Positions 13,842-20,521 of a stretch of DNA of 34,453 nucleotides are shown in pieces; positions within the stretch are counted from its first letter, which is position 1, and each line of letters begins with the position of its first letter. The notes under the pieces are model-generated. The model was not told the origin of the DNA. It searched no databases and worked only from the letters and a program-made list of their open reading frames with translations. Position numbers and translations under genes: made by a program. Source of the stretch: a virus. Where the stretch lies: positions 1-34,453 of the IMG/VR virus record IMGVR_UViG_3300010413_000147. One strand, given 5' to 3'.

Positions 13842-14116
13842 GGGCCAATCCCCAGCTTGAGTGGTGCTGCCATCAAGAGACAGTGAGAGAGATCCTGCTC
13901 TGCCTCACACCCAGGCAGTTTGAGGTGGTGGCCCTCACTTATGAGGGATATACCCCAGCCCAGGCAGCAGAGGCCCTGGGGCTCTCTGATAGACGTGTGG
14001 CCCATCAGAGGCTCAAGCTGGCAGCCAAGAAAGTGCTGGCACAGTTTCCAGAGCTTGAGCCAAAGGCTGAGGGCAGAAAGAGGCCCTTGAGCAGGCAAGG
14101 TGGCCAAGATGGCTGA
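13838..14116 (+). CDS. sigma-region-4-like helix-turn-helix protein, paralogue 2
   Basis: A 92-residue protein with a clear helix-turn-helix: L-T-P-R-Q-F-E-V-V-A-L-T-Y-E-G, then Y-T-P-A-Q-A-A-E-A-L-G-L and a recognition helix D-R-R-V-A-H-Q-R-L-K-L-A-A-K-K-V. The 'LTPRQ-E-V-L…G' lead-in is characteristic of sigma-70 region 4/LuxR-type folds. Compared with the preceding gene it has the same N-P-x-L-E-x-C-C start, R-E-I-L core and A-Q-x-P-E-x-E-P end. This supports duplication. It starts in an ATGA overlap. One of its rare CGT codons (13994) encodes an arginine in the recognition helix. Confidence 0.65.
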   Translation: MRANPQLEWCCHQETVREILLCLTPRQFEVVALTYEGYTPAQAAEALGLSDRRVAHQRLKLAAKKVLAQFPELEPKAEGRKRPLSRQGGQDG

Positions 14117-14582
14117 TGTGGTGATTGTGGGCCTGGCTGATCTTGAGAGGATCCTGGGCAGATCCCTCAAGCCTTTCTTGCAGAAAGGGGCCCAGGCCAT
14201 TGCCAAAGAGATTGAGGGGGTGGTGGGCAAGTATCCTGCTGCTGGCCCATGGAATTTGCCCCAGGGCCCAGGATCCTCATGGTACAAGAGAGGATATGGG
14301 GGCAGATATATGACTGTGGCAGGTGATGTGCATGACTATGGCACATCAGAGGATCTGGGCAAAAGCTGGGTGGTGAGCAAGGTGGGATCCACAGGGGCCA
14401 AGCTCACCAATTCTGCCAGCTATGCTGAGCACATCCACAAGCAGGGTGAGCAGGTGGGCTGGGCCCCAGCCCATGGGTGGATTGCTGATCAAGATGCCAT
14501 TGAGCAGGTGATTGACAGTGGGGCAATCCCTGATATAATGATGGATGTGATCCAGCATGGCATTGGCTGGGCCAGGGGGTGA
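14109..14582 (+). CDS. HK97 gp10-like neck/tail-joining protein
   Basis: A 157-residue protein beginning at ATG14109 behind AAGGTGG. After a helical N-terminus (LADLERILGRSLKPFLQKGA) it has the proline-rich Y-P-A-A-G-P-W-N-L-P-Q-G-P-G. It continues through L-G-K-S-W-V-V, a strand, then N-S-A-S-Y-A-E-H-I-H-K-Q-G, and ends with A-H-G-W-I near the C-terminus. This is the signature of HK97 gp10-type proteins, which fix the head-tail joint (the 'Y-A-x-x-V-H-x-G' motif). In such phages the gene is normally near the connectors; here it is between the HTH pair and the capsid genes. Confidence 0.65.
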   Translation: MADVVIVGLADLERILGRSLKPFLQKGAQAIAKEIEGVVGKYPAAGPWNLPQGPGSSWYKRGYGGRYMTVAGDVHDYGTSEDLGKSWVVSKVGSTGAKLTNSASYAEHIHKQGEQVGWAPAHGWIADQDAIEQVIDSGAIPDIMMDVIQHGIGWARG

Positions 14583-14588
14583 GATTGC

Positions 14589-15029
14589 ATGAGTGAGCAA
14601 GAGAGATATGTGGGGCTGCCCATCAGCCTGCTTGATGGCCAGCTTGAGATTGTGCCTGAGATTGAGGTGGTGAGTGAGCCCAGGCCAGTGGGGCCAGATA
14701 TCACTCTCACCATTGAGGCCCATGGCAGAGAGCTCAGCTTTGATGTGGCCCCAGGCATTGAGCCTGGCCAGATGGCTGCCATCAATGAGACAATGAGCAA
14801 GGCTGCTCTGGCCATGAGCTATGTGCCCAGCAGCCAAGAGGCCCATGATTGGCTGATGTATGATCAGGCCATCACTGAGATTGCAGCCATGTGGGGCCTG
14901 GCCAGGGATGTGGCCAGAGAGGCCTTTGAGGCCTGGGTGAGAGGCACAATATACTCATGGCCCCAGGCCTATTGGCTGATCAAGGCTGGCAATAGAGAGG
15001 CCCTTGAGGCCCTTGACAGAAAGGATTGA
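14589..15029 (+). CDS. hypothetical protein in the head-gene cluster, 146 aa
   Basis: Not recognised. It starts at ATG14589 with the MSEQ opening common in this genome. It appears to have a beta-rich N-terminal half (EIVPEIEVV, DITLTIEAHGRELSFDVAPG) and a helical C-terminal half (INETMSKAALAMSYV, EIAAMWGLARDVAREAFEAW). The strands with repeated E/V alternation could be a small structural domain. Position directly upstream of protease-capsid makes a head or scaffold accessory role plausible. It is coupled to the next gene across TTGA at 15026-15029. Confidence 0.58.
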   Translation: MSEQERYVGLPISLLDGQLEIVPEIEVVSEPRPVGPDITLTIEAHGRELSFDVAPGIEPGQMAAINETMSKAALAMSYVPSSQEAHDWLMYDQAITEIAAMWGLARDVAREAFEAWVRGTIYSWPQAYWLIKAGNREALEALDRKD

Positions 15030-15034
15030 GAGCC

Positions 15035-17122
15035 ATGCCATGGAGTATGGAAAAGCCCCCAAGCCCTCCAGTGGGGGATGATTGGCAAAAGGATGAGATT
15101 GAGGCCTGTGTGGCTGCTGCCAATGCTGTGCTTGAGGATGGGGGCAGTGATGGTGAGGCAATCCAAGCCTGCATTGCTGCTGCTGGCAGATCAGCAAAGG
15201 CAGCCCCTGAGCAGGGTGGCCAGGTGGCCACTGAGAGCCTTGTGGCCTGGGGCCCTGAGCCCATCAAGGCCCTGGGTGATGGCAGGGTGGGGGCCTATGG
15301 GCTGAGGTGGGGCTCAGAGGCTGAGAGGGATCTGCATGGGCAATGGTTCACACCCAAGACAGATCTGGGCCCCCATGGTGGTGATGGCATGGCAGCCACT
15401 GTGCATCACAGGATCCCTGTGGGCAAGGCAAAGGATGGGCCAGAGGCAGAGAGCCTGAGAGATCTGGCCAAGAGGATCCTGGCCAATCCTGTGAAAGCCA
15501 CAAGAGACAAGGTGGGGATCTTCGTTGAGCATGTGTGCAATATGGCTGATGAGTATGAGGCAGCCATCTATAATCTGGCCAAAGCAGGCAAGCTGAGGTG
15601 GTCTAGTGGCACAGCCAGCCACATGGCTGATGTGGCTGAGAGTGGTGAGATCAAGCTGTGGCATGTGCTTGAGTGGGCATATACCCCACAGGCAGCAGAG
15701 CCAAGATTGCCACAGATCATGCCACTGAGGGCCCTGATGGATCTTGACTATCCAGCAGAGCCCATGCCTGAGAGCCCAGGGGCAAGCCTGGGGGGCATGG
15801 GGCTGGGTGATGGGGCCCAGGGGCATGAGCATGAGCACAAGAGCAAGATCAAGACCAAAAGAAAGGTGGGAAAGATGAGCAAGAAAGATGAGGCTGGCCA
15901 GGGCACTGAGTTTGATGAGCTCAGCCCTGAGCAGATTGATGCAATAGTGGCCAAGCTGGCCCCACAGCTTGGGGCAGTGATCAGCCCTCAGATTGCTGAG
16001 CAGATCCTGGCCAAGATGGCCAAAGGTGAGGCTGGCAATGGGGATCAGGGCCAGGGCAAGGGCCTGAGAAAGCTGAGGGATGTGCAAGGCACTGAGAGCT
16101 TTGGTGATTTTCTCATCAGTGTGATTGATGGGGATCATGAGAGGCTCAAGAGTGTCTATCTTTCAGAGCAGGTGGATGTGGGCCCCAGAAAGGCCAGGAA
16201 AGATCTGAGTGGATCCAGTGGTGGGGCTGGGGGCTATGTGATCCCGCCACAGTTTGTGCCTGATCTGCTCACTGTGGATCCTCTGGGCACTGTGGTGAGG
16301 CCCAGGGCCCACATCCAGCCCATGAGTGGGGATAGTGTCAAGATCCCTGCTCTGGCTGTGACAGCACAGCCCTCAAGTGGCAGCACTTATCACTTTGGGG
16401 GTGTGATGGCCTACTGGACAGAGGCAGGCCAGGATACCACTGAGACAGAGCCAAAGTTTGAGCAGATTGAGCTCAGGCCCCACAAGCTGGGTGGGCACAC
16501 CCAGATCCAAGAGGAATTGTGGGACGATGAGGGCATTGGGCTGGCTGCTCTGCTCAATAGGCTCTTTGGCATGGCAATTTTGTGGGTTGAGGATTGGTCA
16601 TTCTTGAGGGGCACTGGCACTGGCCAGCCCCTGGGGATCTTGCCCTCTGATGCCAAGCTCACCCAGGCCAGGGCCACTGCAAGTGAGTTTGCCCTGGCTG
16701 ATGCTGCCAATATGCTGGGCAAGTTTATGCCTGGCAGCTTTGGCAGGGGGGTGTGGGTGATGAATATCACAGTGCTGCCCCAGCTTGTGCAGCTTGATGA
16801 CGCTGGCAGCAATGTGGTGTGGATCCCCAATGCAAGGGATCCTCTGCCCATCAGCCTCTTTGGCATGCCTTGCATCTTCACGGACAAGACCCCAGCCCTA
16901 GGCACTGAGGGTGATGTGATGCTGCTTGATCTGCAATATTATGTTATTGGAGACAGGCAGCAAACTGCCATTGCAGCCTCTGAGCACTATGAGTTTCTCA
17001 AGGGCCTGATCACTATCCGTTTCACCCACAGAGTGGATGGCCAGCCCTGGCTCAAGGGGCCCATCTATATTGATGATACCAATCAGATCAGCCCCTTTGT
17101 GGTGCTGACTGATGCAAGCTGA
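15035..17122 (+). CDS. prohead protease-major capsid fusion polyprotein
   Basis: A 695-residue fusion. Residues 15-55 form the short helical lead seen in many siphophage proteases (C-V-A-A-A-N-A-V-L and A-I-Q-A-C-I-A-A-A-G). Residues 80-240 are a serine protease of the prohead type, with catalytic candidates H124/H125 (T-V-H-H-R-I-P) and S190/S191 (W-S-S-G-T-A-S-H). From 281 on is an HK97-fold capsid protein with a helical delta-like domain (about 290-345), then G-Y-V-I-P-P-Q-F, strands and loops ending P-F-V-V-L-T. The linker (264-280) is histidine- and lysine-rich. ATG15035 is chosen for AAAGGA; TTG15026 is an alternative. A strong internal start (15875) lets free capsid protein be made in excess. 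Confidence 0.85.
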   Translation: MPWSMEKPPSPPVGDDWQKDEIEACVAAANAVLEDGGSDGEAIQACIAAAGRSAKAAPEQGGQVATESLVAWGPEPIKALGDGRVGAYGLRWGSEAERDLHGQWFTPKTDLGPHGGDGMAATVHHRIPVGKAKDGPEAESLRDLAKRILANPVKATRDKVGIFVEHVCNMADEYEAAIYNLAKAGKLRWSSGTASHMADVAESGEIKLWHVLEWAYTPQAAEPRLPQIMPLRALMDLDYPAEPMPESPGASLGGMGLGDGAQGHEHEHKSKIKTKRKVGKMSKKDEAGQGTEFDELSPEQIDAIVAKLAPQLGAVISPQIAEQILAKMAKGEAGNGDQGQGKGLRKLRDVQGTESFGDFLISVIDGDHERLKSVYLSEQVDVGPRKARKDLSGSSGGAGGYVIPPQFVPDLLTVDPLGTVVRPRAHIQPMSGDSVKIPALAVTAQPSSGSTYHFGGVMAYWTEAGQDTTETEPKFEQIELRPHKLGGHTQIQEELWDDEGIGLAALLNRLFGMAILWVEDWSFLRGTGTGQPLGILPSDAKLTQARATASEFALADAANMLGKFMPGSFGRGVWVMNITVLPQLVQLDDAGSNVVWIPNARDPLPISLFGMPCIFTDKTPALGTEGDVMLLDLQYYVIGDRQQTAIAASEHYEFLKGLITIRFTHRVDGQPWLKGPIYIDDTNQISPFVVLTDAS
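15861..15870 (+). promoter_or_regulatory. internal ribosome-binding site for the capsid protein
   Basis: GAAAGGTGGG lies four bases before ATG15875, inside the protease-capsid gene and in frame. It is as strong as any start-proximal site in this genome. It falls exactly in the basic linker between the two domains, where coding constraint would be low, so the bases are probably kept for initiation. Confidence 0.6.
15875..17122 (+). CDS. major capsid protein, internal-start product
   Basis: The in-frame ATG at codon 281 gives a 415-residue protein (MSKKDEAGQ…), a normal size for an HK97-type major capsid protein including its delta domain. Hundreds of copies are needed per head, against perhaps dozens of protease, and a nested start supplies that ratio from one gene. 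The full-length form would then bring the protease into the prohead through the capsid part. Residues after the delta domain (G-G-Y-V-I-P-P-Q-F) probably begin the mature chain. The start MSKK-D-E matches the MSE/MSK style used by other genes here. Experimentally unproven. Confidence 0.7.
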   Translation: MSKKDEAGQGTEFDELSPEQIDAIVAKLAPQLGAVISPQIAEQILAKMAKGEAGNGDQGQGKGLRKLRDVQGTESFGDFLISVIDGDHERLKSVYLSEQVDVGPRKARKDLSGSSGGAGGYVIPPQFVPDLLTVDPLGTVVRPRAHIQPMSGDSVKIPALAVTAQPSSGSTYHFGGVMAYWTEAGQDTTETEPKFEQIELRPHKLGGHTQIQEELWDDEGIGLAALLNRLFGMAILWVEDWSFLRGTGTGQPLGILPSDAKLTQARATASEFALADAANMLGKFMPGSFGRGVWVMNITVLPQLVQLDDAGSNVVWIPNARDPLPISLFGMPCIFTDKTPALGTEGDVMLLDLQYYVIGDRQQTAIAASEHYEFLKGLITIRFTHRVDGQPWLKGPIYIDDTNQISPFVVLTDAS

Positions 17123-17126
17123 TCTT

Positions 17127-17152
17127 GAGCCAGCCCTTTGAGGGCTGGGCTC
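17127..17152 (+). other. hairpin after the capsid gene
   Basis: GAGCCAGCCC (17127-17136) pairs with GGGCTGGGCTC (17142-17152) around a TTTGA loop, with one bulged G. Further C/G-rich complementary words follow up to about 17215. It lies in a 116-base gap between capsid and decoration-like genes. No T-run. Probably an RNA stability or attenuation element that keeps capsid message high. Confidence 0.5.
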
Positions 17153-17238
17153 TCACCCAGCCTGGGCCCTGGCCCAGCACTGGCCTCTCATCAAGCATGG
17201 GGCCAGGCCCAGGCCTATGAGAAAGGAAAAGACAAGCA

Positions 17239-17679
17239 ATGAGTGAAAAGCTGAGTGAGATGCTGGCTGTGGTAGGCACTGTGGATCCTGCTGTGAGATC
17301 AGCCACTGGCACTGTGGCCACTGATGCCATTGATATGAGCAAGGTGCATCAGGTGGCCTTTGTGGTGCTTGTGGGGGCCATGGGGGCCACTGATGAAATT
17401 GACTTCAAAGTGCAAGAGTGTGCCACAAGTGGTGGCTCTTACACTGATATCAGTGGCAAGGCCATCACCACTCTTGATGGCACTGATGACAACAAGCAAG
17501 CTGTGGTCAATGTCCGTGGTGATGAGCTCACTCCTGGCAATCGGTACATCAAGGGCCTTGTGACCCATGGGGGCACTGCTGGCACTGCTGGGATCACTGT
17601 GGTGGCCCTGGCAGATACTGCCCGTTTCAAACCTGCAAGTGATGGGGATCTGGCCTCTGTGGCTGAGATTGTAGGCTGA
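17239..17679 (+). CDS. head decoration-like protein
   Basis: A 146-residue beta-rich protein directly after the capsid gene, with AGAAAGGAAAAG ahead of ATG17239. The pattern L-A-V-V-G-T-V-D-P…V-x-T-D-A-I-D-M-S-K-V-H, then A-F-V-V-L-V-G-A-M-G-A-T-D-E-I-D-F-K-V-Q-E-C, is what I recall for small head proteins found beside HK97-type capsids. They bind the capsid lattice or plug the surface. The serine/glycine/threonine loops (A-T-S-G-G-S-Y-T-D-I-S-G-K) support a surface-exposed sandwich. It carries three CpGs within ~110 bases (17515-17623), more than its neighbours. Role inferred from position and fold impression. Confidence 0.55.
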   Translation: MSEKLSEMLAVVGTVDPAVRSATGTVATDAIDMSKVHQVAFVVLVGAMGATDEIDFKVQECATSGGSYTDISGKAITTLDGTDDNKQAVVNVRGDELTPGNRYIKGLVTHGGTAGTAGITVVALADTARFKPASDGDLASVAEIVG

Positions 17680-17685
17680 GCCTGC

Positions 17686-17753
17686 TGCCTGGGGGCCTTG
17701 TGGCCCAGCCTCTTGGCTGGGGGCTTGCATGGGGGGCCAGGGGCCCCCAGGCA
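17686..17753 (+). other. long fold-back RNA structure before the sulfotransferase
   Basis: TGCCTGGGGGCC (17686-17697) is perfectly complementary to GGCCCCCAGGCA (17742-17753). The enclosed 44 bases contain a second hairpin CCCAGCC-TCTT-GGCTGGG (17704-17721) followed by GGCTTGCAT, similar to the terminator at 29824. The structure lies wholly in the gap between the head protein and the sulfotransferase. It may limit read-through, making expression of the sulfotransferase different from the virion genes, or it may mark the insertion edge of an added gene. Confidence 0.6.
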
Positions 17754-17773
17754 CTGTGAGGGGGTGAGAGCTC

Positions 17774-18616
17774 ATGGTGCAAGCTCAGCAGATCAATGTA
17801 TTGCCCAAAGTGTATATCAGTGCCTTGCCCAAGAGTGGCTTGCATGCCCTCTGGCTGGCCATCTTGCCCACAGTGAGAGGCACACCACATGGGGGCCCCT
17901 GGGGTGGCACTTTTGGTGGCAATGGGTGGCTGCTTGATTGGCTGCCAAAGGCCAAGATCCTCAAAGGCCTTGATGGCCTGATCCCTGGGCTTTATCTCAA
18001 AGCCCATGCTGGCTGGGCCCCATGGCTGGCAGAGGCCATGCAAGAGAGGGGGATCTGCCACATCTTTCTTTATCGAGATCTGAGGGATGTGGCAATCAGC
18101 CAGGCCCATCATTGCCTGAGCCCTGATGATCCAGAGAGTGATAAAAGGCTGTGGCATGAGGGCAAGGCAGAGTATAAGGCCCTCAATGAGGCTGAGGGCT
18201 TTGGGGCTGTGCTCAGGGCTGTGCTTGAGGGCTTGGGCAAGTGGCCTGGCCTCTTTGACAGGTGGGCCCAATATGCCCCATGGCTTGATGAGGATTGGGT
18301 GCTTGCCATCAAGTATGAGGATCTGGTGGGCCAGCCCATTGAGACACTGAGCCTGATCCTCAGATATCTCTTTGGCAGGGCTGCCCATCTTGAGGGCCAC
18401 ACTCTGATCATTGATGAGCAGGATCTGAGAAAGGCTGCCCACCATTGCCTCAGAGTGATGCAATCCACAGATATGAGCCCCAGCTTTAGGGTGGGGGGCT
18501 CTGGCCATTGGCAAGAGCACTTTGATGCTGAGCTTGTGGATCTTTTCAATGGCCTGGGTGGTGGCCAGTGGCTCATTGATCTGGGATATGAGCAGGATCT
18601 TGATTGGGGGATGTGA
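17774..18616 (+). CDS. PAPS-dependent sulfotransferase
   Basis: A 280-residue enzyme of the cytosolic sulfotransferase fold, usual length for the family. The 5'-phosphosulfate loop is L-P-K-S-G-L (18-23). The catalytic histidine is in L-K-A-H-A-G-W (H78), matching the K-T-H motif. The 3'-phosphate motif is Y-R-D-L-R-D-V-A-I-S (100-109). K-Y-E-D-L-V (180-185) and R-V-G-G-S-G-H-W (239-246, canonical RKGxxGDW) complete the PAPS site. It should move sulfate from PAPS to a hydroxyl or amine acceptor; the target is unknown. ATG17774 follows GAGGGGGTGAGAG. It sits in the head-tail operon and shares the CpG-poor composition, so it is long resident. Substrates could be virion repeats, host surface sugar or a small molecule. 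Confidence 0.85.
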   Translation: MVQAQQINVLPKVYISALPKSGLHALWLAILPTVRGTPHGGPWGGTFGGNGWLLDWLPKAKILKGLDGLIPGLYLKAHAGWAPWLAEAMQERGICHIFLYRDLRDVAISQAHHCLSPDDPESDKRLWHEGKAEYKALNEAEGFGAVLRAVLEGLGKWPGLFDRWAQYAPWLDEDWVLAIKYEDLVGQPIETLSLILRYLFGRAAHLEGHTLIIDEQDLRKAAHHCLRVMQSTDMSPSFRVGGSGHWQEHFDAELVDLFNGLGGGQWLIDLGYEQDLDWGM

Positions 18617-19032
18617 TGCCAGAGGCCTGGGGCCCTGAGCAGGTGAGGATCTACTATCCAGAGGGGGTGATCTGGGACAGTGCCAAAGCCTGGCCCTCAG
18701 AGAGCCCTTGCCCTCTTTGTGGCCAGCCTGCTGAGAGGGCCCAGCCCCCAGAGGCCAGAGGTGTGCAAGTGATCCTCATGGGCAATCAGAGCTTGGGCTG
18801 GGTGATGGCCACTGGCTCTGACTATTATGTGAGGCAGCCTGATGGCACATGGCATGGGGTGGATATCTTTGGCCTCTTTGATTGGCTGATTGAGAGCAGG
18901 CTTGTGCTCTTTGGTCGCACAATCACCAATGGTGAGTATCAAGCCATCTTTCAGCAGGCCAAAGCTGATAAGAGCTTGCCCATCAAGGGGGGCTTTCTGG
19001 CCCCCAGGCTTGAGAAAGTGCCAGGCACATGA
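18616..19032 (+). CDS. conserved phage hypothetical protein with CPLC motif
   Basis: A 138-residue protein whose ATG shares bases with the sulfotransferase stop (TGATG). It has a C-P-L-C-G pair near residue 32. The second half (Y-Y-V-R-Q-P-D-G-T-W-H-G-V-D-I-F-G-L-F-D-W-L, then L-V-L-F-G-R-T-I-T-N-G-E-Y-Q-A-I-F-Q-Q-A) resembles an uncharacterised family I recall from other siphophage structural regions. Translational coupling to the sulfotransferase means the two are made together. Only one cysteine pair is present, so a zinc site would need a partner. No function is assigned. Confidence 0.55.
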   Translation: MPEAWGPEQVRIYYPEGVIWDSAKAWPSESPCPLCGQPAERAQPPEARGVQVILMGNQSLGWVMATGSDYYVRQPDGTWHGVDIFGLFDWLIESRLVLFGRTITNGEYQAIFQQAKADKSLPIKGGFLAPRLEKVPGT

Positions 19033-20498
19033 CTGTCAAGGCCATTGATCAAGATACTTTTCAATTTTATGAGGATGATGGGGGTGAGGGGGCTGCCACT
19101 GCCCTGGCCTCTGTGGGCAGCAATGCCACTCAGGATCTTGATACTCATTTTAGGCTGAGAGTGCTGCTGCAAGAGTACAACAACAAGCCAGCAGCCAATC
19201 AGCAATTTTCTCTCTGGTATAGTGTCAATGGGGGCACTTATGCTCAGGCCACTACTGCCACAGCAGATCTGAGGATCCTGGGATCTTACAATACCACTTG
19301 GACACTCACAGATGAGGATGCCACCACCCAGCAGATTGGCTCTGGCACTTTTCGCACAGGGGCCTTTTCTGATGACAATGTGGCGGGTGAAAATGATCAG
19401 ATTGATCTTTCTGGCAATGATGAGACAGAAATTGAGTTCTGTCTTGAGGCCTCAAGCACTTGGCTCTCTGCCTCTGATTATATTGACTTTGAGGTGAGAT
19501 ACTCTGGGGGCTCTCAGCTTGAGAGCTATACACTGAGGCCCAGGATCACTCTCACAGGTGTGGCAATCGTGCAAGGCTCTGCCACCATTGGTGGGGCTGG
19601 GGCCATGAGTGGCACTGGCCTCTTGAGAGTGCTGGGGGCTGCCAGCATTGGGGGCTCAGGGGCCCTCTCTGCCACTGCCCTCTTGCAGATCCTGGCTGCT
19701 GCCTCAATGGGTGGCAGTGGGGGCCTCACAGCCACTGGCCAGATCCTGGCCAATATCATTGAGGGCTCTGCCAGCATTGGTGGGGCAGGTGGCTTGAGTG
19801 CCACTGCCATCTTGCAGATCCTGGCCCAGGCCAGCATTGGGGGCAGTGGGGATCTGAGTGCCCAGGCCCTCAAGGTGATCATGGGGCAGGCCTCTGTGGG
19901 GGCCTCTGGGGGCCTCTCTGCTGAGGGATTGCTGCTCATCCCTGGCCAGGCCACTCTTTCTGGCACAGGGGGCCTCTCAGGGGCTGCTTTTCTGCTCATC
20001 CCTGCTGGGGCCACAATCGGTGGCACAGGGGGCCTCACAGCCACTGGTGAGATTGTGGTGGCTGGGGTGGTCACAGGCTCTGCCACAATCGGTGGCACAG
20101 GGGGCCTGAGTGCCACTGGCCTCAAGCTGATCATGGCCACTGGCACAATTGGTGGGGTGGGGGATCTGAGTGCCCAGGCCCTCAAGCTCATCCCTGGCCA
20201 GGCCTCAATTGGGGGCTCAGGGGCCCTCAGTGCCCAGGCCTTGCTCATCATTGTGGCAGCAGCCTCAATGGGTGGCCTGGGTGGGCTCTCTGCCACTGGC
20301 CAGATTGTGGGGATCAATATCATTGAGGGCTCTGCCACAATTGGTGGGGCAGGTGGCCTCAGTGTCAAGGGCCATGTGCTATGGGCCAGCCCCTCTGGCA
20401 GGGTGGTGGTGGTGGGGGCCAGGCTGGGCCAAGTGCTGGCAGGTGATGATAGGGTGATTGATGTGGGGGCCTCTCAGAGGCATGGTGGGGGCCAATAG
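19029..20498 (+). CDS. virion protein with 13 tandem beta-type repeats
   Basis: A 489-residue protein. Residues 1-180 form a beta-rich virion module (F-Q-F-Y-E-D-D-G, then R-L-R-V-L-L-Q-E-Y, ending L-R-P-R-I-T-L-T-G), a type I recall from phage tail and neck proteins. Residues 183-453 are 13 copies of a 20-residue unit with core A-S-I-G-G-x-G-G-L-S-A-T-G/A and a following hydrophobic stretch such as L-Q-I-L or L-L-I-P. Some units carry three or four extra residues. Each unit likely adds two strands to a solenoid or fibre. The rest (G-H-V-L-W-A-S-P-S-G-R onward) is a short basic C-terminus. It ends in TAG. It follows the sulfotransferase pair; serine and threonine in the repeats could be modified, but that is speculation. 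Confidence 0.6.
   Translation: MTVKAIDQDTFQFYEDDGGEGAATALASVGSNATQDLDTHFRLRVLLQEYNNKPAANQQFSLWYSVNGGTYAQATTATADLRILGSYNTTWTLTDEDATTQQIGSGTFRTGAFSDDNVAGENDQIDLSGNDETEIEFCLEASSTWLSASDYIDFEVRYSGGSQLESYTLRPRITLTGVAIVQGSATIGGAGAMSGTGLLRVLGAASIGGSGALSATALLQILAAASMGGSGGLTATGQILANIIEGSASIGGAGGLSATAILQILAQASIGGSGDLSAQALKVIMGQASVGASGGLSAEGLLLIPGQATLSGTGGLSGAAFLLIPAGATIGGTGGLTATGEIVVAGVVTGSATIGGTGGLSATGLKLIMATGTIGGVGDLSAQALKLIPGQASIGGSGALSAQALLIIVAAASMGGLGGLSATGQIVGINIIEGSATIGGAGGLSVKGHVLWASPSGRVVVVGARLGQVLAGDDRVIDVGASQRHGGGQ
19575..20385 (+). repeat. 13 coding repeats of about 60 bp
   Basis: The repeat units of the fibre-like protein are visible in DNA: words such as GGCTCTGCCA, CAGCATTGG and GGGGGCCTCTCTGCCACTGGCC variants recur at about 60-bp steps, with 9-12 bp insertions in three units. 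Divergence between units is well above a fresh tandem expansion, but two neighbouring stretches (19583-19770 and 20170-20360) are close enough for recombination to change copy number. Confidence 0.65.
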
Positions 20499-20499
20499 C

Positions 20500-20517
20500 A
20501 AAAGAAAGGATGAGGTG
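20500..20517 (+). promoter_or_regulatory. 18-base ribosome-binding cassette, copy 2
   Basis: An exact second copy of AAAAGAAAGGATGAGGTG; ATG20522 starts 22 bases after the first A. It fixes the start of the following gene at 20522 rather than at the GTG at 20519. Confidence 0.65.
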
Positions 20518-20521
20518 AGTG

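Noticed and set aside
13491-14116. A complete alternative sigma factor
   Set aside because: Only a region-4-like HTH is present in each protein; region 2 is missing.
17774-18616. A kinase reading of the P-K-S-G loop
   Set aside because: The loop lacks the Walker G-x4-G-K-S/T spacing, while the other sulfotransferase motifs are all present in order.
19526-20368. Proline/alanine-rich minus-strand frame opposite the repeats
   Set aside because: It is the reverse of the glycine/serine repeats and has no initiation signal.
19575-20385. CRISPR-like or diversity-generating repeats
   Set aside because: Units keep the reading frame and encode a regular protein repeat; there are no spacers, no cas genes, no reverse transcriptase and no template repeat.
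19575-20385. Collagen-like repeat
   Set aside because: The unit is 20 residues without continuous G-x-y triplets.
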